A stretch of 64,000 bases of DNA from Reticulitermes speratus (taxonomy: Eukaryota > Arthropoda > Insecta > Blattodea > Rhinotermitidae): contig JAJKFL010000007.1 in assembly GCA_021186555.1 (NCBI GenBank), positions 33,531,179-33,595,178 on the forward strand, in the 5' to 3' direction. A model generated the notes under the pieces. The model worked only from the letters and a program-made list of their open reading frames with translations. It was not told the origin of the DNA and made no database searches. The translations under genes and the position numbers were made by a program. This document shows positions 26,495 to 39,177 of this stretch, piece after piece; within the stretch, counting starts at the first letter, position 1; every line of letters starts with the position of its first letter.

Positions 26495-28005
26495 CATAAA
26501 AATTATCGCAAAACTCTCGGTGTAAGTAAATTTAAGCCGGTTATCCAGTTATTTTTTATCTGACAACTTAGATCAATATTCAATTGGACTGTTTCACGTG
26601 ACGTCGCCCAGCGTTCGCTGCTATTCCAGTTCGCCGTGAGTCGGGATCCACACGTTTTATTACGATGTATTGCAGTTAATGTTACGTGTTTGCTCAACAC
26701 GTTTAAGGAAAATGCTGGAAATATTCAGCCCGCGCACACACGTCATATCTGACGGACACGTTGTTCACTGCACGTCGAAGTTTTATAAGTTAAGCGAGCC
26801 GAAGGGAAGTGACTAGCGACAGTTGTCAGATAATATATTTTTATATTTTGTGTCGAAATTATTTCGTTAAAATGGTCGTGAAAATGGTTACAATTTGGTA
26901 ACGGTGTGTACCCTCAGTTAAAGCAGAAATCCTAACAACCCAGAACACTAAACACATATCTCAGCTTGTAATTCTCAGTTAGTTAATCTACATATATTTT
27001 GTGGAAGTACTGACAGATGTTTATGTTAGGTTACAAGCATTACCTTTTCCGTATCTGCTTGGAGAAGCTGGGATTCCTCCTGTGGTCCATTTAAACCAAT
27101 TTGATCGGCATTACTCCTGTCTCTATCGTTCACTCTGTCCATGTCCAGGCGATTTTCTTTGGACACGAGGTGGTTGTTTGGGCTTTGGTGGCTGTTGGCG
27201 TTCATTTCACGTTGTGCACTTTGGCAACACTTCTTGTTTCTTTCAGCTGTTGTTATATAAAATCACTATATTCTCTGATAATACGAATCTCACATCAAAG
27301 AGCCTGATAGTGGTGTATAAAATTTGCACAGAAAACAAACTGTAATTTTATAGAAATTGTATTCGAAACACTTTTTGATGGGGTGAATATTTAACGAATC
27401 ACAAAACAAAATATTATTTGTACTATTCCATAAATGTGTAGTCTATTTTATGTTTATAATAAGAAATTTATACCTAAAATTAATCAAATTCAGCACTAAA
27501 TAAGTCTTCGAATTCCTGAGGGAAATTTATAATTGCTAGTGTCTTTTAGCAACTTACAAAATTTTTTGCACCATTTCCTGTTGCGAAGTTTTTTTTTTTA
27601 GTATTTACTCCATTCGCAAGGGAATGGAGTGTTAACTGTACTGATTTACTCCGCTGTGCTTTTGATATCGCAACACAAAACAATATGAAACGTGGCGCGT
27701 AGTTATTTCACGTGATGTTTGAACAGGGTATCAGACAAGTAGGAATTCAAGGCAGGCGTTGTAGCCGATCTGTCACACTAGTGCAGGCTGTTACACATGT
27801 AAATATGCTTAATTAAGTAAGTGGTCACGTGGCGATAAGCGAGTATTCGTATTGTGTGCACAGGCCTTGAGGGACAAGACGACAAATTGAACAGAAAATT
27901 AGGTCGCGTTTGATAACCTCTGCTTATTAACACCCCTACCGTCTCGTCTTCCCACACCAACAGTTAACCTCTACGATCGTTCTTACGGCTACAGAATATG
28001 TCTGG
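26495..28005. other. No gene recognised
   Basis: AT-rich unique-looking sequence. The longest frame (27001-27345, + strand) resembles nothing I know. An upstream OATP exon with the start codon could lie here or further right, but I see no candidate with convincing splice sites. Confidence 0.5.
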
Positions 28006-30257
28006 CGGTTAGTGTAGCACTAATAATAGCCTATATAGTTGCATTACAGTCGTACCACAGCTCAGGCTGTTAGTGTGGCACTAATAATAGCCTATATAGT
28101 TGCATTACAGTCGTACCACAGCTCAGGCGGTTAGTGTAGCACTAATAATAGCCTATATAGTTGCATTACAGTCGTACCACAGCTCAGGCGGTTAGTATAG
28201 CACTAATAATAGCCTATATAGTTGCATTACAGTCGTACCACAGCTCAGACGGTTAGTGTAGCACTAATAATAGCCTATATAGTTGCATTACAGTCGTACC
28301 ACAGCTCAGGCGGTTAGTGTAGCACTAATAATAGCCTATATAGTTGCATTACAGTCGTACCACAGCTCAGGCCGTTAGTGTAGCTCTAATAATAGCCTAT
28401 ATATTTGCATTACAGTCGTACCACAGCTCAGGCGGTTAGTGTAGCACTAATAATAGCCTATATAGTTGCATTACAGTCGTACCACAGCTCAGGCGGTTAG
28501 TGTAGCACTAATAATAGCCTATATAGTTGCATTACAGTCGTACCACAGCTCAGGCCGTTAGTGTAGCACTAATAATAGCCTATATAGTTGCATTACAGTC
28601 GTACCACAGCTCAGACGGTTAGTGTAGCACTAATAATAGCCTATATAGTTGCATTACAGTCGTACCACAGCTCAGGCCGTTAGTGTAGCACTAATAATAG
28701 CCTATATAGTTGCATTACAGTCGTACCACAGCTCAGGCCGTTAGTGTAGCACTAATAATAGCATATATATTGCATTACAGTCGTACCACAGCTCAGGCGG
28801 TTAGTGTAGCACTAATAATAGCCTATATAGTTGCATTACAGTCTTACCACAGCTCAGGCGGTTAGTGTAGCACTAATAATAGCCTATATAGTTGCATTGC
28901 AGTCGTACCACAGCTCAGGCGGTTAGTGTAGCACTAATAATAGCCTATATATTTGCATTATAGTCGTACCACAGCTCAGGCTGTTAGTGTAGCACTAATA
29001 ATAGCCTATATAGTTGCATTACAGTCGTACCACAGCTCAGGCGGTTAGTGTAGCACTAATAATAGCCTATATATTTGCATTATAGTCGTACCACAGCTCA
29101 GGCGGTTAGTGTAGCACTAATAATAGCCTATATATTTGCATTACAGTCGTACCACAGCTCAGGCGGTTAGTGTAGCACTAATAATAGCCTATATAGTTGC
29201 ATTACAGTCGTACCACAGCTCAGGCGGTTAGTGTAGCACTAATAATAGCCTATATAGTTGCATTACAGTCGTACCACAGCTCAGGCGGTTAGTGTAGCAC
29301 TAATAATAGCATATATAGTTGCATTACAGTCGTACCACAGCTCAGGCGGTTAGTGTAGCACTAATAATAGCCTATATAGTTGCATTACAGTCTTACCACA
29401 GCTCAGGCGGTTAGTGTAGCACTAATAATAGCCTATATAGTTGCATTGCAGTCGTACCACAGCTCAGGCGGTTAGTGTAGCACTAATAATAGCCTATATA
29501 TTTGCTTTATAGTCGTACCACAGCTCAGGCGGTTAGTGTAGCACTAATAATAGCCTATATAGTTGCATTACAGTCGTACCACAGCTCAGGCGGTTAGTGT
29601 AGCACTAATAATAGCCTATATATTTGCATTATAGTCGTACCACAGCTCAGGCGGTTAGTGTAGCACTAATAATAGCCTATATATTTGCATTACAGTCGTA
29701 CCACAGCTCAGGCGGTTAGTGTAGCACTAATAATAGCCTATATAGTTGCATTACAGTCGTACCACAGCTCAGGCGGTTAGTGTAGCACTAATAATAGCCT
29801 ATATAGTTGCATTACAGTCGTACCACAGCTCAGGCGGTTAGTGTAGCACTAATAATAGCCTATATAGTTGCATTACAGTCGTACCACAGCTCAGGCGGTT
29901 AGTGTAGCACTAATAATAGCCTATATAGTTGCATTACAGTCGTACCACAGCTCAGGCGGTTAGTGTAGCACTAATAATAGCCTATATAGTTGCATTGCAG
30001 TCGTACCACAGCTCAGGCGGTTAGTGTAGCACTAATAATAGCCTATATAATTGCATTACAGTCGTACCACAGCTCAGGCGGTTAGTGTAGCACTAATAAT
30101 AGCCTATATAGTTGCATTACAGTCGTACCACAGCTCAGGCGGTTAGTGTAGCACTAATAATAGCCTATATAGTTGCATTACAGTCGTACCACAGCTCAGG
30201 CGGTTAGTGTAGCACTAATAATAGCCTATATAGTTGCATTACAGTCGTACCACAGCT
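28006..30257. repeat. 61-bp satellite, about 37 copies
   Basis: Unit CGGTTAGTGTAGCACTAATA, ATAGCCTATATAGTTGCATT, then ACAGTCGTACCACAGCTCAGG. A rare variant (gtcttaccac) occurs at 28841 and again at 29390, exactly nine units (549 bases) later, in the same variant context, so a nine-unit block was duplicated. Confidence 0.96.
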
Positions 30258-30285
30258 GTGTAGCACTAATGACATATTTGCGTTT

Positions 30286-30536
30286 TAGTTAAGATCGGCG
30301 CTCTTCTGGGATATTACGCGGCATCGTGTGGTAATTATTTACCGACGTTTCGGGACAACGTATCGGTCCCATCTTCAAGGGTTAAGAGTCCTTATTTTCT
30401 TCCCTTCTTTTCTTCTCGGACTCTTGACCCTTGAAGATGGGACCGATGAAACGTCGGTAAAGAATTACCACACGACGCCGCGTAACATCCCAGAAGAGCG
30501 CAGATCTCATTTACATCGCGGCGGAAGCCTGAGATC
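30286..30536. mobile_element. Inverted-repeat MITE (GACGTTTCGG family)
   Basis: Left arm CTCTTCTGGGATATTACGCG and ACCGACGTTTCGGGACAA; the right arm is complementary, shortened near GATGAAACGTCGGTAAAG, then ATCGCGGCGGAAGCCTGAGA. Confidence 0.85.
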
Positions 30537-30881
30537 AAGGTGTGTTTTAGTTGTACCGTAGTTCAGGCTTAGGGTCACACTGAGGTGCAGTTGAATAAGA
30601 GGAGACAATTGCTTGACTCAGTGAACAAGCAGGAACTATGCAAGACAGTCATAGCTCTATCCTCGAACAAGAAGGCGGCTTTTGAAAGCATCAGGTTTTA
30701 GACTTCCTCCATCGTCTATCTGTCGGGCTCAGAATAATAGGTTGCTCTTCAACTTTTTACCTGAGGAAGGAAACAGAGACCCATTTTCCAAAATTTTGGC
30801 TTCAAGTGTCGTGTTTTAAACACTGTACAATGTACGAAATCACAAGCAGAGTGCTTAAATGTGATATACTACTGTCAGCAT

Positions 30882-31283
30882 GGGTGCATCCTGGGGGGGG
30901 GGAGGCTGCCAGGCTGCAGCCCCCCCCAAAACCCCCAAAACCAAAATTTAAAAAAAAAACACAAATTTTGTAGATATTATGGTATCAAAAGTTTTACGTG
31001 ATTTACGCTTCAGCTGAAATCAGCCACTGATATCAGCTGATGACTAATACATTAGAATTTTGAAAAATAAATTAATAAAATTAAAAAAACAAGAAGATAG
31101 GACAGTGTGATTGAGTCATGGAACATGTAGTTATATTTGTATGTGTATAAATGCAGTTGCAGACAGTGTTATGTTACAGTTATACTTATGACATTAATTC
31201 TATAACAATTTTAAAAAACAAACATAAATTTTATATGGCCTTACGGTCGGCCCCCCATAAAAAAATTCTGGGTACGCATCTGA
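30882..31283. mobile_element. Possible decayed MITE
   Basis: GGGTGCATCCTGGGGG at the left and CCCCCCATAAAAAAATTCTG, GGTACGCATC at the right suggest inverted ends around AT-rich filler. Uncertain. Confidence 0.35.
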
Positions 31284-31685
31284 CTATCAGAACCACAGGG
31301 AAATGAAGCAGGACTCTGTTTTATCGACAGGAGTCTCAAGACCTGTACGTAATATCGATCCACATCTGTACCTTGCACATTCACTAGATGGCAGTGGAGT
31401 TTCATATGCTTACACTTTTCATGCAAGCCCCTAGAGTATTCTTAAAGTGTCCCACTGACCCAAAAAAGGGAAGAATACGTGGGAGGTTTATTGGTTATGA
31501 CGAAACAGTCCTGAAAGCAGTGTGAATTGGTGTCCCGATGCGCTGACGGGTCATAAATTGTAATGCAGTTAAATGAAGTAAGCGCGCCTTACTCTTCTAC
31601 TGACAGATGTAGCTGGTAGGGTCTTTTGTCTGGCGAGACTTCAGCGGTTGACGGCGTCGTATATGAGGATTCAGGTCTTCTAGAG

Positions 31686-32209
31686 CAGCGGTATTCAACG
31701 TTTTTTTTTGTTCGCTTACCCCCAGATGTAATTTCTCTTCAACTTTGTACCCCCAAAGTTGTTGGTGCATAATTCAAGTTATACACAGTCTATAATCTAC
31801 ATCTAAAATAAATTAAATAAATTACATCCAAAATAATGTATTAAATAATAAGTTTTAAATGAAAAAAATGAGAATCAAGCTATTAAATAACAAATATATT
31901 ATTGCCTATCATATAAAAATTAATAAAGGAACAAAGCTATTTTAGCAAAGCAAAATTATATGCACTATGTGGAATAAAATGAAACTAGCCGCCCAGATAA
32001 GAATCGCATAAAGGAGAGAGAGAGAGAAAACAATCGCGCTCCCAAATCGCATGTCGTTACGTCCGGTCTCTTGTGGCTAACCCTAAATCTGGCCCTGATT
32101 ATTCAGTGTTTATCATGAAATAATATATTTCTTTTTTTTATTTCACGTACCCCCTAAGACGTCTTCGCGTACCCCCGAGGGTACGCGTACCCCAGGTTGA
32201 ATACCACTG
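31686..32209. mobile_element. hAT-like MITE
   Basis: Ends CAGCGGTATTCAACG and the complement of CAGTGGTATTCAACCTGGGG, with GTACGCG just inside the right end, as in hAT elements. Eight-base flanks ttctagag and gtctaggg match at six positions. The interior is AT-rich and non-coding. Confidence 0.78.
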
Positions 32210-32299
32210 GTCTAGGGTATGACGATGTGCCATTGGATGAGTGGTATCAGACGTTTGGAAGGAACGTAGTGTCGTCATTTTGAAGGGTCAAGAAAAAAT

Positions 32300-32365
32300 A
32301 TCTTCTGGGACCTCTTGAGTCTTGAAGGTGACTGGACCACGTTAGTTCGAAACGTCGCCAACCAC
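32300..32365 (+). repeat. Decayed hammerhead-like motif
   Basis: CTTGAAGGTGACT, a loop, AGTTC, GAAACGTCGCC. Core altered at the last A. Confidence 0.3.
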
Positions 32366-32597
32366 TAACCCAAAGACAGAAAAACCGAATTACATTATCC
32401 CTCCCTCTCGCAAGGTTTAGCTTCTGAATATTTTGTGTTTAACATTATTGCGCCTTTATACAGAAGTCTCAGTAGATAAGCCAGTCACAAGCACGTTACA
32501 TTTTAAACTTCTATTAATTTATATTCACTTAACTTACTAACTTCCAATTTTTATACGAAGAGGAGCTGACAAGTAAAGCCTCATAATTTTTGTAATT

Positions 32598-32872
32598 GGT
32601 AAAGCTATCCCATTACAGGCCTAGACAGGCCCTTAGGGTTCCAGGAGGTTGAGGCTCACAGATTTATAGACAATCGGCACATGAAAGTGGTAAGGTTGTC
32701 AGCCCTACGCACCGGCTGCCTTTACCCCCCAGGAAATACTCCTGGTACTCATTTCTGTTAGAGGCTGAGTCGACCCCAGAGCCATAGTGCGACTGAAAGG
32801 ATTATGTCAATGAAAAATTCCAATGACACCATCGGGAATCGAACCCGCGACCTTCCGGCTTGTAGCGCAGTG
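32598..32872 (-). mobile_element. SINE family A, head truncated
   Basis: Body as in 401-709. Box B GGGTTCGATTCCC is present; box A is lost just after TGTAGCGCAGTG. Confidence 0.85.
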
Positions 32873-33207
32873 TACTGCTGTATTACTATAAGGAGCTCCA
32901 ACATATACTTTTAAACACGTAATGTGTTCTTGCAATATCTTTAAGAAAGAACAGACGATACTCTGTATTTGTATTTCTTCCGAGATGTTCAGGGACTCCT
33001 AGGGGTTGCAGGGTACTGCCACTGCTTACTGAGGTCCTGGCACCTAACGTGCCCTTGTCCCTAGCACTGGTGTCCCCTTTACGGTGTCCCTGAGCACAGA
33101 AATTCTCGCTGTGTATCCCAACGGATGCAGGCATTAAATGTGGTACAGCTATCGTGAACGCACCTGCCATAATAGGGTCTTCCTGTACTTGTACTTTTTT
33201 CTTTTCA

Positions 33208-33457
33208 ATGGCTCGACAGCCCCTTGGGGGCCTAAGCCGCCTCATTTTTCGAGGCTTCACGATCACACACTCAGACACACCACACTCGGCAGGACTCCTC
33301 TGGACGAGTGACCAGCACGTCGCAGAGACCTCTACCTGACAACACACAACACTCACAACAGACAGACATCCATGCCCTAGGCGGGATTCGAACCCGAAAT
33401 CCCAGTAAGCGAGCGGCCGTAGACCCACGCTTTAGACCGCGCTGCCACTGGGATCGG
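33208..33457 (-). mobile_element. tRNA-derived SINE, family E
   Basis: Same layout as 21462-21730: box B GGGTTCGAATCCC-like on the minus strand and the GGCTGTCGAGCCAT 3' end. Confidence 0.88.
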
Positions 33458-33824
33458 CTGCAGGTTATACTTACCTGGTGTAAAACACTTCTGCTGTCAT
33501 ATATCGCAATAATAACATAATAGGATTATGATACAAGGTCCTTAATTCGCCTGAAACTGTCGGTCATCCACTAATTTGATGGCTACAGAAACAGCAAATC
33601 GCTAATTTATTGGACTGGCCATTAATACGTAGAAAGCACAGAAACCAGCAAGGCTTAATGAGGACCGGGAGGGACCGAAGTTTGGTTAAGACTGGGCCAA
33701 GTTGTCAGACGGCTAATGTGATTGGAGTTGTTGTGCGTTGTCAACAAACTGTTTGCGGTTTTTAGTTCTTCGTCGTAATGATTTGATGTTTTGATCTTAC
33801 GTGACGCGATTCGTGTGGCCGTGA

Positions 33825-34405
33825 GGGAGTGAGAGAGAGAGAGAGAGAGGGACTGGGTGTGTGCTGTGTACGAGGGTACTTGCAGGAGGTGGGAGATAAC
33901 GGGCTTTGGATTTGCAGTGGCTTCGAAGAAATGGTACGTGAAGACGAAGGGAAAAATTTAAGACGAAACACCTTGAAGAAGAAAAGAAAATTTGTGGAAA
34001 TAAATCCGTGAAAGATGAAGAGAGAAGTGAAGAGAAACTGAGTGAAGATTATGAAAAAGGACAAGAACAGTGCGTGAAGTCGGAGGATGAAAAAGAGGAA
34101 GGAAAAAATGTAAGACGAAACTTCTTGAAGAGGAAGAGAAAATCCGTGGAAATAAATCCGTAAACGATGAAGAGAGAAGTGAAGAGAAACTGAGTGAAGA
34201 TTATGAAAAAGGACAAGAACAGTGCGTGAAGTTGGAGGATGAAAAAGAGGAAGGAAAAAATTTAAGATGAAACTTCTTGAAGAAGAAGAAGAGAAAATTT
34301 GTGGAAATAAATCCGTGAACGATGAAGACAGAAGTGAAGAGAAACTGAGTGAAGATTATGAAAAAGGACAAGGACAGTGCGTGAAGTCGGAGGATGAAAA
34401 AGCAT
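33825..34405. repeat. GA-rich run and a tandem repeat of about 155 bp, three copies
   Basis: A (GA)n run at 33825-33849 is followed by copies of GTGAAGATTATGAAAAAGGA at about 34044, 34196 and 34353. Purine-rich throughout; the open frames in it are compositional. Confidence 0.75.
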
Positions 34406-34509
34406 GAAGGTGGAGTTTTGTGACGAATAAGGTGACGGAAAAATACTGAAAATGAATTTTGCAATTAGCAACGAGTGCAGCAGGAGTGGAGGTACATAAC
34501 AGCATAACA

Positions 34510-34932
34510 CAGCGGTACATGTTTTTGACCCTAACGTAGCAAACGGTATGTGACCCGCGTGACCCTGCCATGTAAACGGCAATAGCCACTGATATTTACT
34601 ATAAATGAACAGATACTAATGCCTTTTGTCGAACACTACATAACTTTGCCACATATTACAATATATTAAACATGTAATGTTACTTGTCAAATCCGATATT
34701 TTTGTGACAATATTAAATACACAAAACACACAAGACACAAATCTCTATTTAAAGAACTCATGCATGTGCAGGTTAGACAGATCGTTTGCTTCTAAATAAA
34801 AACTGGCGAAATACTGGGCATACAATTTTGATTTTTTTTCATAATTGTCGCGCTTTCCATAAACCCCTCTCACGACCCTACGTCAGACCACTCCGACCCT
34901 GATTTGGGTCGCGACCTGAGGTTGGGAATCAG
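34510..34932. mobile_element. Possible hAT-like MITE
   Basis: The right end GGGTCGCGACCTGAGGTTGG then GAATCAGTG is typical of hAT termini. The left end CAGCGGTACATGTTTTTGAC is a poorer match. Confidence 0.45.
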
Positions 34933-35655
34933 TGGCATGGGCAGTGAAGACGAAGTCGAAGACCAAGAAGAAAGATAAGAAAATAAAAGAAGAAACAAGT
35001 AGAGTGATGAAGATTAGTAAACGAATGGAAGAAGGAAGATGAGAGTAAAAAAGACAGAGATTGATGAACTGAAGGAAGGGAGGATAAAGATTAGAGAAGA
35101 AGAAGAATGTAAAGAAATAAGGATGGACTTTAATGAAGAAGGTTTTTGTTGCGTGCCTTAAAAACAGTCTTTTGCGGAGTTTCTACTGAGAATGAACATT
35201 ACTGCGTGCTAAAACATGGCCGTCGCCATTTACTGCCCAATTCTACACCTACTACATGTATCCCTTTTTGTACTGTCCATAGACTTCCTTACAGCATACA
35301 ATGAATTACAGCTAAGTTTATAGTTTAAATTTTGAATGTTCCGTACCTCGACTGACCCTCCAGTCTGGAGACATGACGTCACATCAAGAGCCCCTACCAT
35401 GTCCGACGCTTCTCTTCATAACGTCGCCCAGCGTCTTCAAAGGTTTCAGCAAATCATGCCGCCTCTTGGAAGCCAATTTAGCAAGTAGGGTACTTGGTGT
35501 GTCCAAATGTTGATCGTGATACATATGTGTCGGCCTGCTAATGAGCAATCAAACAGCGTTATACGTCTGGGCGCAACAACCACCCAACTCCAACCCTTGT
35601 CTCTTATAATTGTATCTTCACTGACGCGTATGAAAGATTTCGCACTGTGTGCTTA
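34933..35655. other. No gene recognised
   Basis: Purine-rich then mixed sequence; nothing coding or repeated is recognised. Confidence 0.5.
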
Positions 35656-35734
35656 TACAGGGTATACACAAAAGAATGGTGCGGTATCAAAAGTGAATAA
35701 AAACAAACCGCACCATTCTTTTGTGTATGCCCAT
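35656..35734. mobile_element. Palindromic MITE, right end clipped
   Basis: TACAGGGTATACACAAAAGA and its complement with a very short loop. The last bases (TGTA) are missing. Confidence 0.8.
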
Positions 35735-35848
35735 ATCATTGACACAAATCAAGAAATATTTGATGATTGACACACTCAATGTGCTTAAGGAAGTAAGATG
35801 TTAAAGAAATCTGGAGGCGGTGGACTATATTGGTGCTTGTTATTGTAA

Positions 35849-35930
35849 TACAGGGCATACACAAAATAGTGGTGCGGTTTCAATTGTTATTTACATTGAA
35901 ACCGCACCATTCGTTTGTGTATGCCCTGTA
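35849..35930. mobile_element. Palindromic MITE
   Basis: Same family, complete at both ends, TA-bounded, 82 bases. Confidence 0.85.
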
Positions 35931-36534
35931 TACAAATACATTTCTGTCTATGCTTAAACGCTAGTATTATGACTGTCCATGTGGCAGTAATCGTAGAGAT
36001 GTGGGCATTTTCAACGTCTGAGGTAGACGGAGGTGTCTTCACGCTTCTTCTAACTTAGCCCTTGAGAAAAATCACTTGCGACCATTTAAATGAAGATTGA
36101 GTGCCAGATCGGGTCTTTGAGACATAGGGCGTGAGAGTGTCGGCAGAATCAATCCAACTGGATCAGGGTAGAATCCAGTGAATCTGTTCTGTGAATACGG
36201 TAGTTAAATGATGGTGGATATGTTGACTGGCTGAACACGCGCTGACGTTTCAGTAATACCTTGCTCAGTGAAAGTAGTCAACACAGTGCTGTATTTACAT
36301 ACACAAAGCTGGTATACATTTGTTTATGCCGTTTGTGTTTTTTTGGCGTTTGTTGTTCAGAAATTCGTTAATGAGCTGCTTGTCTGTCCGTCTGTACTTC
36401 ATCTGTGGACATCGTGTTACTTAGAGGCAATGTACTGCAGTAGATATAATGTGTATCGCCATTGTTAGGAATTTCCGGATTACCAAGTATCGTTTTCTGT
36501 ATTAACCAACCAACGGACTGGCTGACTGACAGTT

Positions 36535-37047
36535 TAGCTAACTAACTAACTAAGTAACTAAGTATCTAACTAACTAAGTAACTAACTAAGTAAATAACTA
36601 AGTAACTAACTAAGTAACTAACCAACCAAGTAACTAACTAACTAAGTAACTAACTAATTAAGTAAGTAAGTAACTAACAAAGTAACAAAGTAACTAAGTA
36701 GAGAGTATCTAACTAACTATCTAAGTAACTAACTAAGTAACTAACTAACAAAGTAACAAAGTGACTAAGTAAAGAGTATCTAACTAACTAAGTAACTATC
36801 TAAGTAACTAAGTAACTGTCTAAGTAACTATCTAAGTAACTAACTAAGTAACTAACTAAGTAACTATCTAAGTAACTAACTAAGTAACTATCTAAGTAAC
36901 TAACTAAGTAACTAACTAAGTAACTAACTGAGTAACTATCTAAGTAACTAACTAAGTAACTATCTAAGTAACTAACTAAGTAACTATCTAAGTAACTATC
37001 TAAGTAACTAACTAAGTAACTAACTAAGTAACTAACTAAGTAACTAA
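36535..37047. repeat. Tetranucleotide microsatellite (TAAC/TAAG)
   Basis: About 510 bases of CTAACTAAGTAA-type units with higher periodicity of 16-28 bases. Confidence 0.95.
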
Positions 37048-37049
37048 CA

Positions 37050-37260
37050 CCATGACGCAGAGTTCTGCTTGAGAAATCCAGCTAGGCAAGAAATTTCCCA
37101 AATTTCGTGGAACAAGGATGTTCATTGCCGTGTTCACAAGAACCCACTACCGGAAGTATCCGATCGCCTCCGTTGTTGCGCAAGTACACCGCGATCTCGC
37201 AGTCGCCACTTGTCCCTATTCTGAGCCAGCTCAATCCAGTTCACGCCCTCCCATCTTATT
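37050..37260 (-). pseudogene. LINE 3'-end fragment
   Basis: The minus strand contains VNWIELAQNRDKWR, followed by the same 3' trailer seen at 40650-40830 and 56165-56320 (GAAACTTCCCGC-type block). Confidence 0.6.
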
Positions 37261-37710
37261 CCTCTAAGATATAATTCAATATATTATTCCCAACTACACT
37301 TAGGTATTCCAAAGTTGTTTTATCTGTTAAGTTTATCCACCAAAAATCGTGTGTGCATTTTGCTTGTCCCTCATACGTGCTACGTGCTCCTCCCATCTCA
37401 TCCTCTTTCATTTGATTGGTCGAATAATATTTGATGAAGAAAATAAATTATGAAGCTCCTCATTATGCAGTCATCTCCAGTCCCCTTGTTCCTTTTCCAA
37501 ATTAGGCCCGTATATTCTCTTCAGTAATCTGTCTCGAACTCTCAACCTTGCCATTCCCTTAATGTCACAGACCAATTTTCACACCTATATAACAGAATAG
37601 GAAAAATTATAGTTCTCTATATTTTAATTTATATCCTGCGCACTAGCTGCAATGGCTATAGCACCATGACTCGGCTCTCGATTTCTGTACACCATACATA
37701 TTGGTCGTAG

Positions 37711-38068
37711 TCCTCGGTGGACTAGTGGTTAGCGTGCTCGCCACTGGACCAAAGGTTCGCGGGTTCGATCCCGGCCGAGGTCGATGAATTTTTAAGAGTG
37801 ATAAAAATCCGTAGCACAACTTCCTTCGTAGATTTACGGCATGTAAAAGAACCTTACGAGCATGAATTGAGATGTTTCGTAAGCAAAATTCAGCGGCCAT
37901 TTCTCACCCAAGTCTCCTGATTGACTGCTAGATGACTCTGGCAGTCATATCAGGATGAGTAGAACTTGTGCAGTCAGTGGACTGGTCACTCACTACAGAA
38001 TGCACACCTCCAGACCAAGAAACCTCTGAAAGGAGACCAGATGCTCCGCAAGGAGCGACAGGAGGAAA
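37711..38068 (+). mobile_element. tRNA-derived SINE, family D, full head
   Basis: Head TCCTCGGTGGACTAGTGGTT (box A) and GCGGGTTCGATCCCGGC (box B). The body starts TTTTTAAGAGTGATAAAAAT and has an internal deletion relative to 62797-63188. Confidence 0.85.
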
Positions 38069-38161
38069 ACTATACATATTGATCATGTATATTTACGTGT
38101 ATAGGTTCACGTATATTTATGTAGTTGGAGTTCCGTAAATTCATACATAGAGGACGCATCA

Positions 38162-38484
38162 TACTTCGAATTTAAGACGCACCGCAATGAAAATTAGGGC
38201 GCGTCTTAAATTCGAGTTATTATTTTTCAATCTTCGAAAGTCTCGAAAACATAATTTTCGTCTACGAAAAAAGTGGCCTCGCTAAAAGAGTAGTAAATTT
38301 TACGTACAGTGAAATATATTTGCTTAAGTAAAATTCTCGACTCACACAAAAATTTCTTCAGTGCAAATTAAACTACGTTAAAACATAATCGTATTTAGTT
38401 ATAATTCAAAATTTTTTTTTCCTGAAAATATATTTTTTAAAAGTAGGGAGCTCCTTAAATTCGATGGCGCCTTTAATTCGAAGT
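38162..38484. mobile_element. MITE with TACTTCGAATTTAAG termini
   Basis: TACTTCGAATTTAAGACGCA at the left; GGCGCCTTTAATTCGAAGTA, its near-complement, at the right. AT-rich interior without coding potential. Confidence 0.6.
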
Positions 38485-39054
38485 AACACGATACTTCTCG
38501 ACTCGATTACCACAGCCTTCTTTGTGGAACTCGTGTGTCTGACACCATCATCAACCTAGCTCGCACTGTCCGTTATACCCGTAGGTCGATGAAGATGGCG
38601 CGAAATGCATTTCGTTGGAAGGAGTTACTCACTTGTTGCACTGAGGTGGATAATTCTAGTTCGGAGCGGTGAGACGTATCAAAAGACCATCACCTGACAG
38701 AGACGGTGGACTTCAGCTCCTTACCACTTCAAGGGACGGACTTAACTAATAGGCAGGCTGCTAGTTTTAGACTTGGGACCGCTATGTTGGTATACAGCAT
38801 TCAAAGAGAAACCATAAGGGCAAATTGAAAGCATCGGAGTTGAGAGTGACTTTGCGTAATTGAATCATCACTCCGGTTTGTATCTATAGAATTAGAAGAC
38901 TCTCCCTTCCGCCTTATTTAGGTAGCGTTTAACTTTATCGGAACTTAAAGTTCATTTGACATCCTCAATATGAAACTGGCAAAGAGAAATAATTGCAATA
39001 TTAAGTTTGTGAGTAGATGTAAGGATAATATTTAAATGGTTTTTCAAGAATTGG

Positions 39055-39165
39055 CTTGGGGGGAGAATGGGCTGGATTGGTCTGGCTCAGGACAGGGACA
39101 TGTGGCGGGCTGTTGTGAATGCGGTGATGAAACTTCTGTTTCGATAAAAGGAGGGAAGTTAAGTT
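39055..39165 (+). pseudogene. LINE 3'-end fragment
   Basis: Translates GRMGWIGLAQDRDMWRAVVN and on to a TAA, the same LINE C-terminus as elsewhere in the window. Confidence 0.6.
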
Positions 39166-39177
39166 TGTGCCCTGAAG

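Noticed and set aside
27001..27345. A 114-codon frame on the plus strand
   Set aside because: No recognisable motif, and an alternative frame overlaps it; kept only as a note for an unassigned region.
33762..34589. Several overlapping frames rich in F, S and L or in E and K
   Set aside because: They come from purine-rich tandem repeats and are open in several frames.
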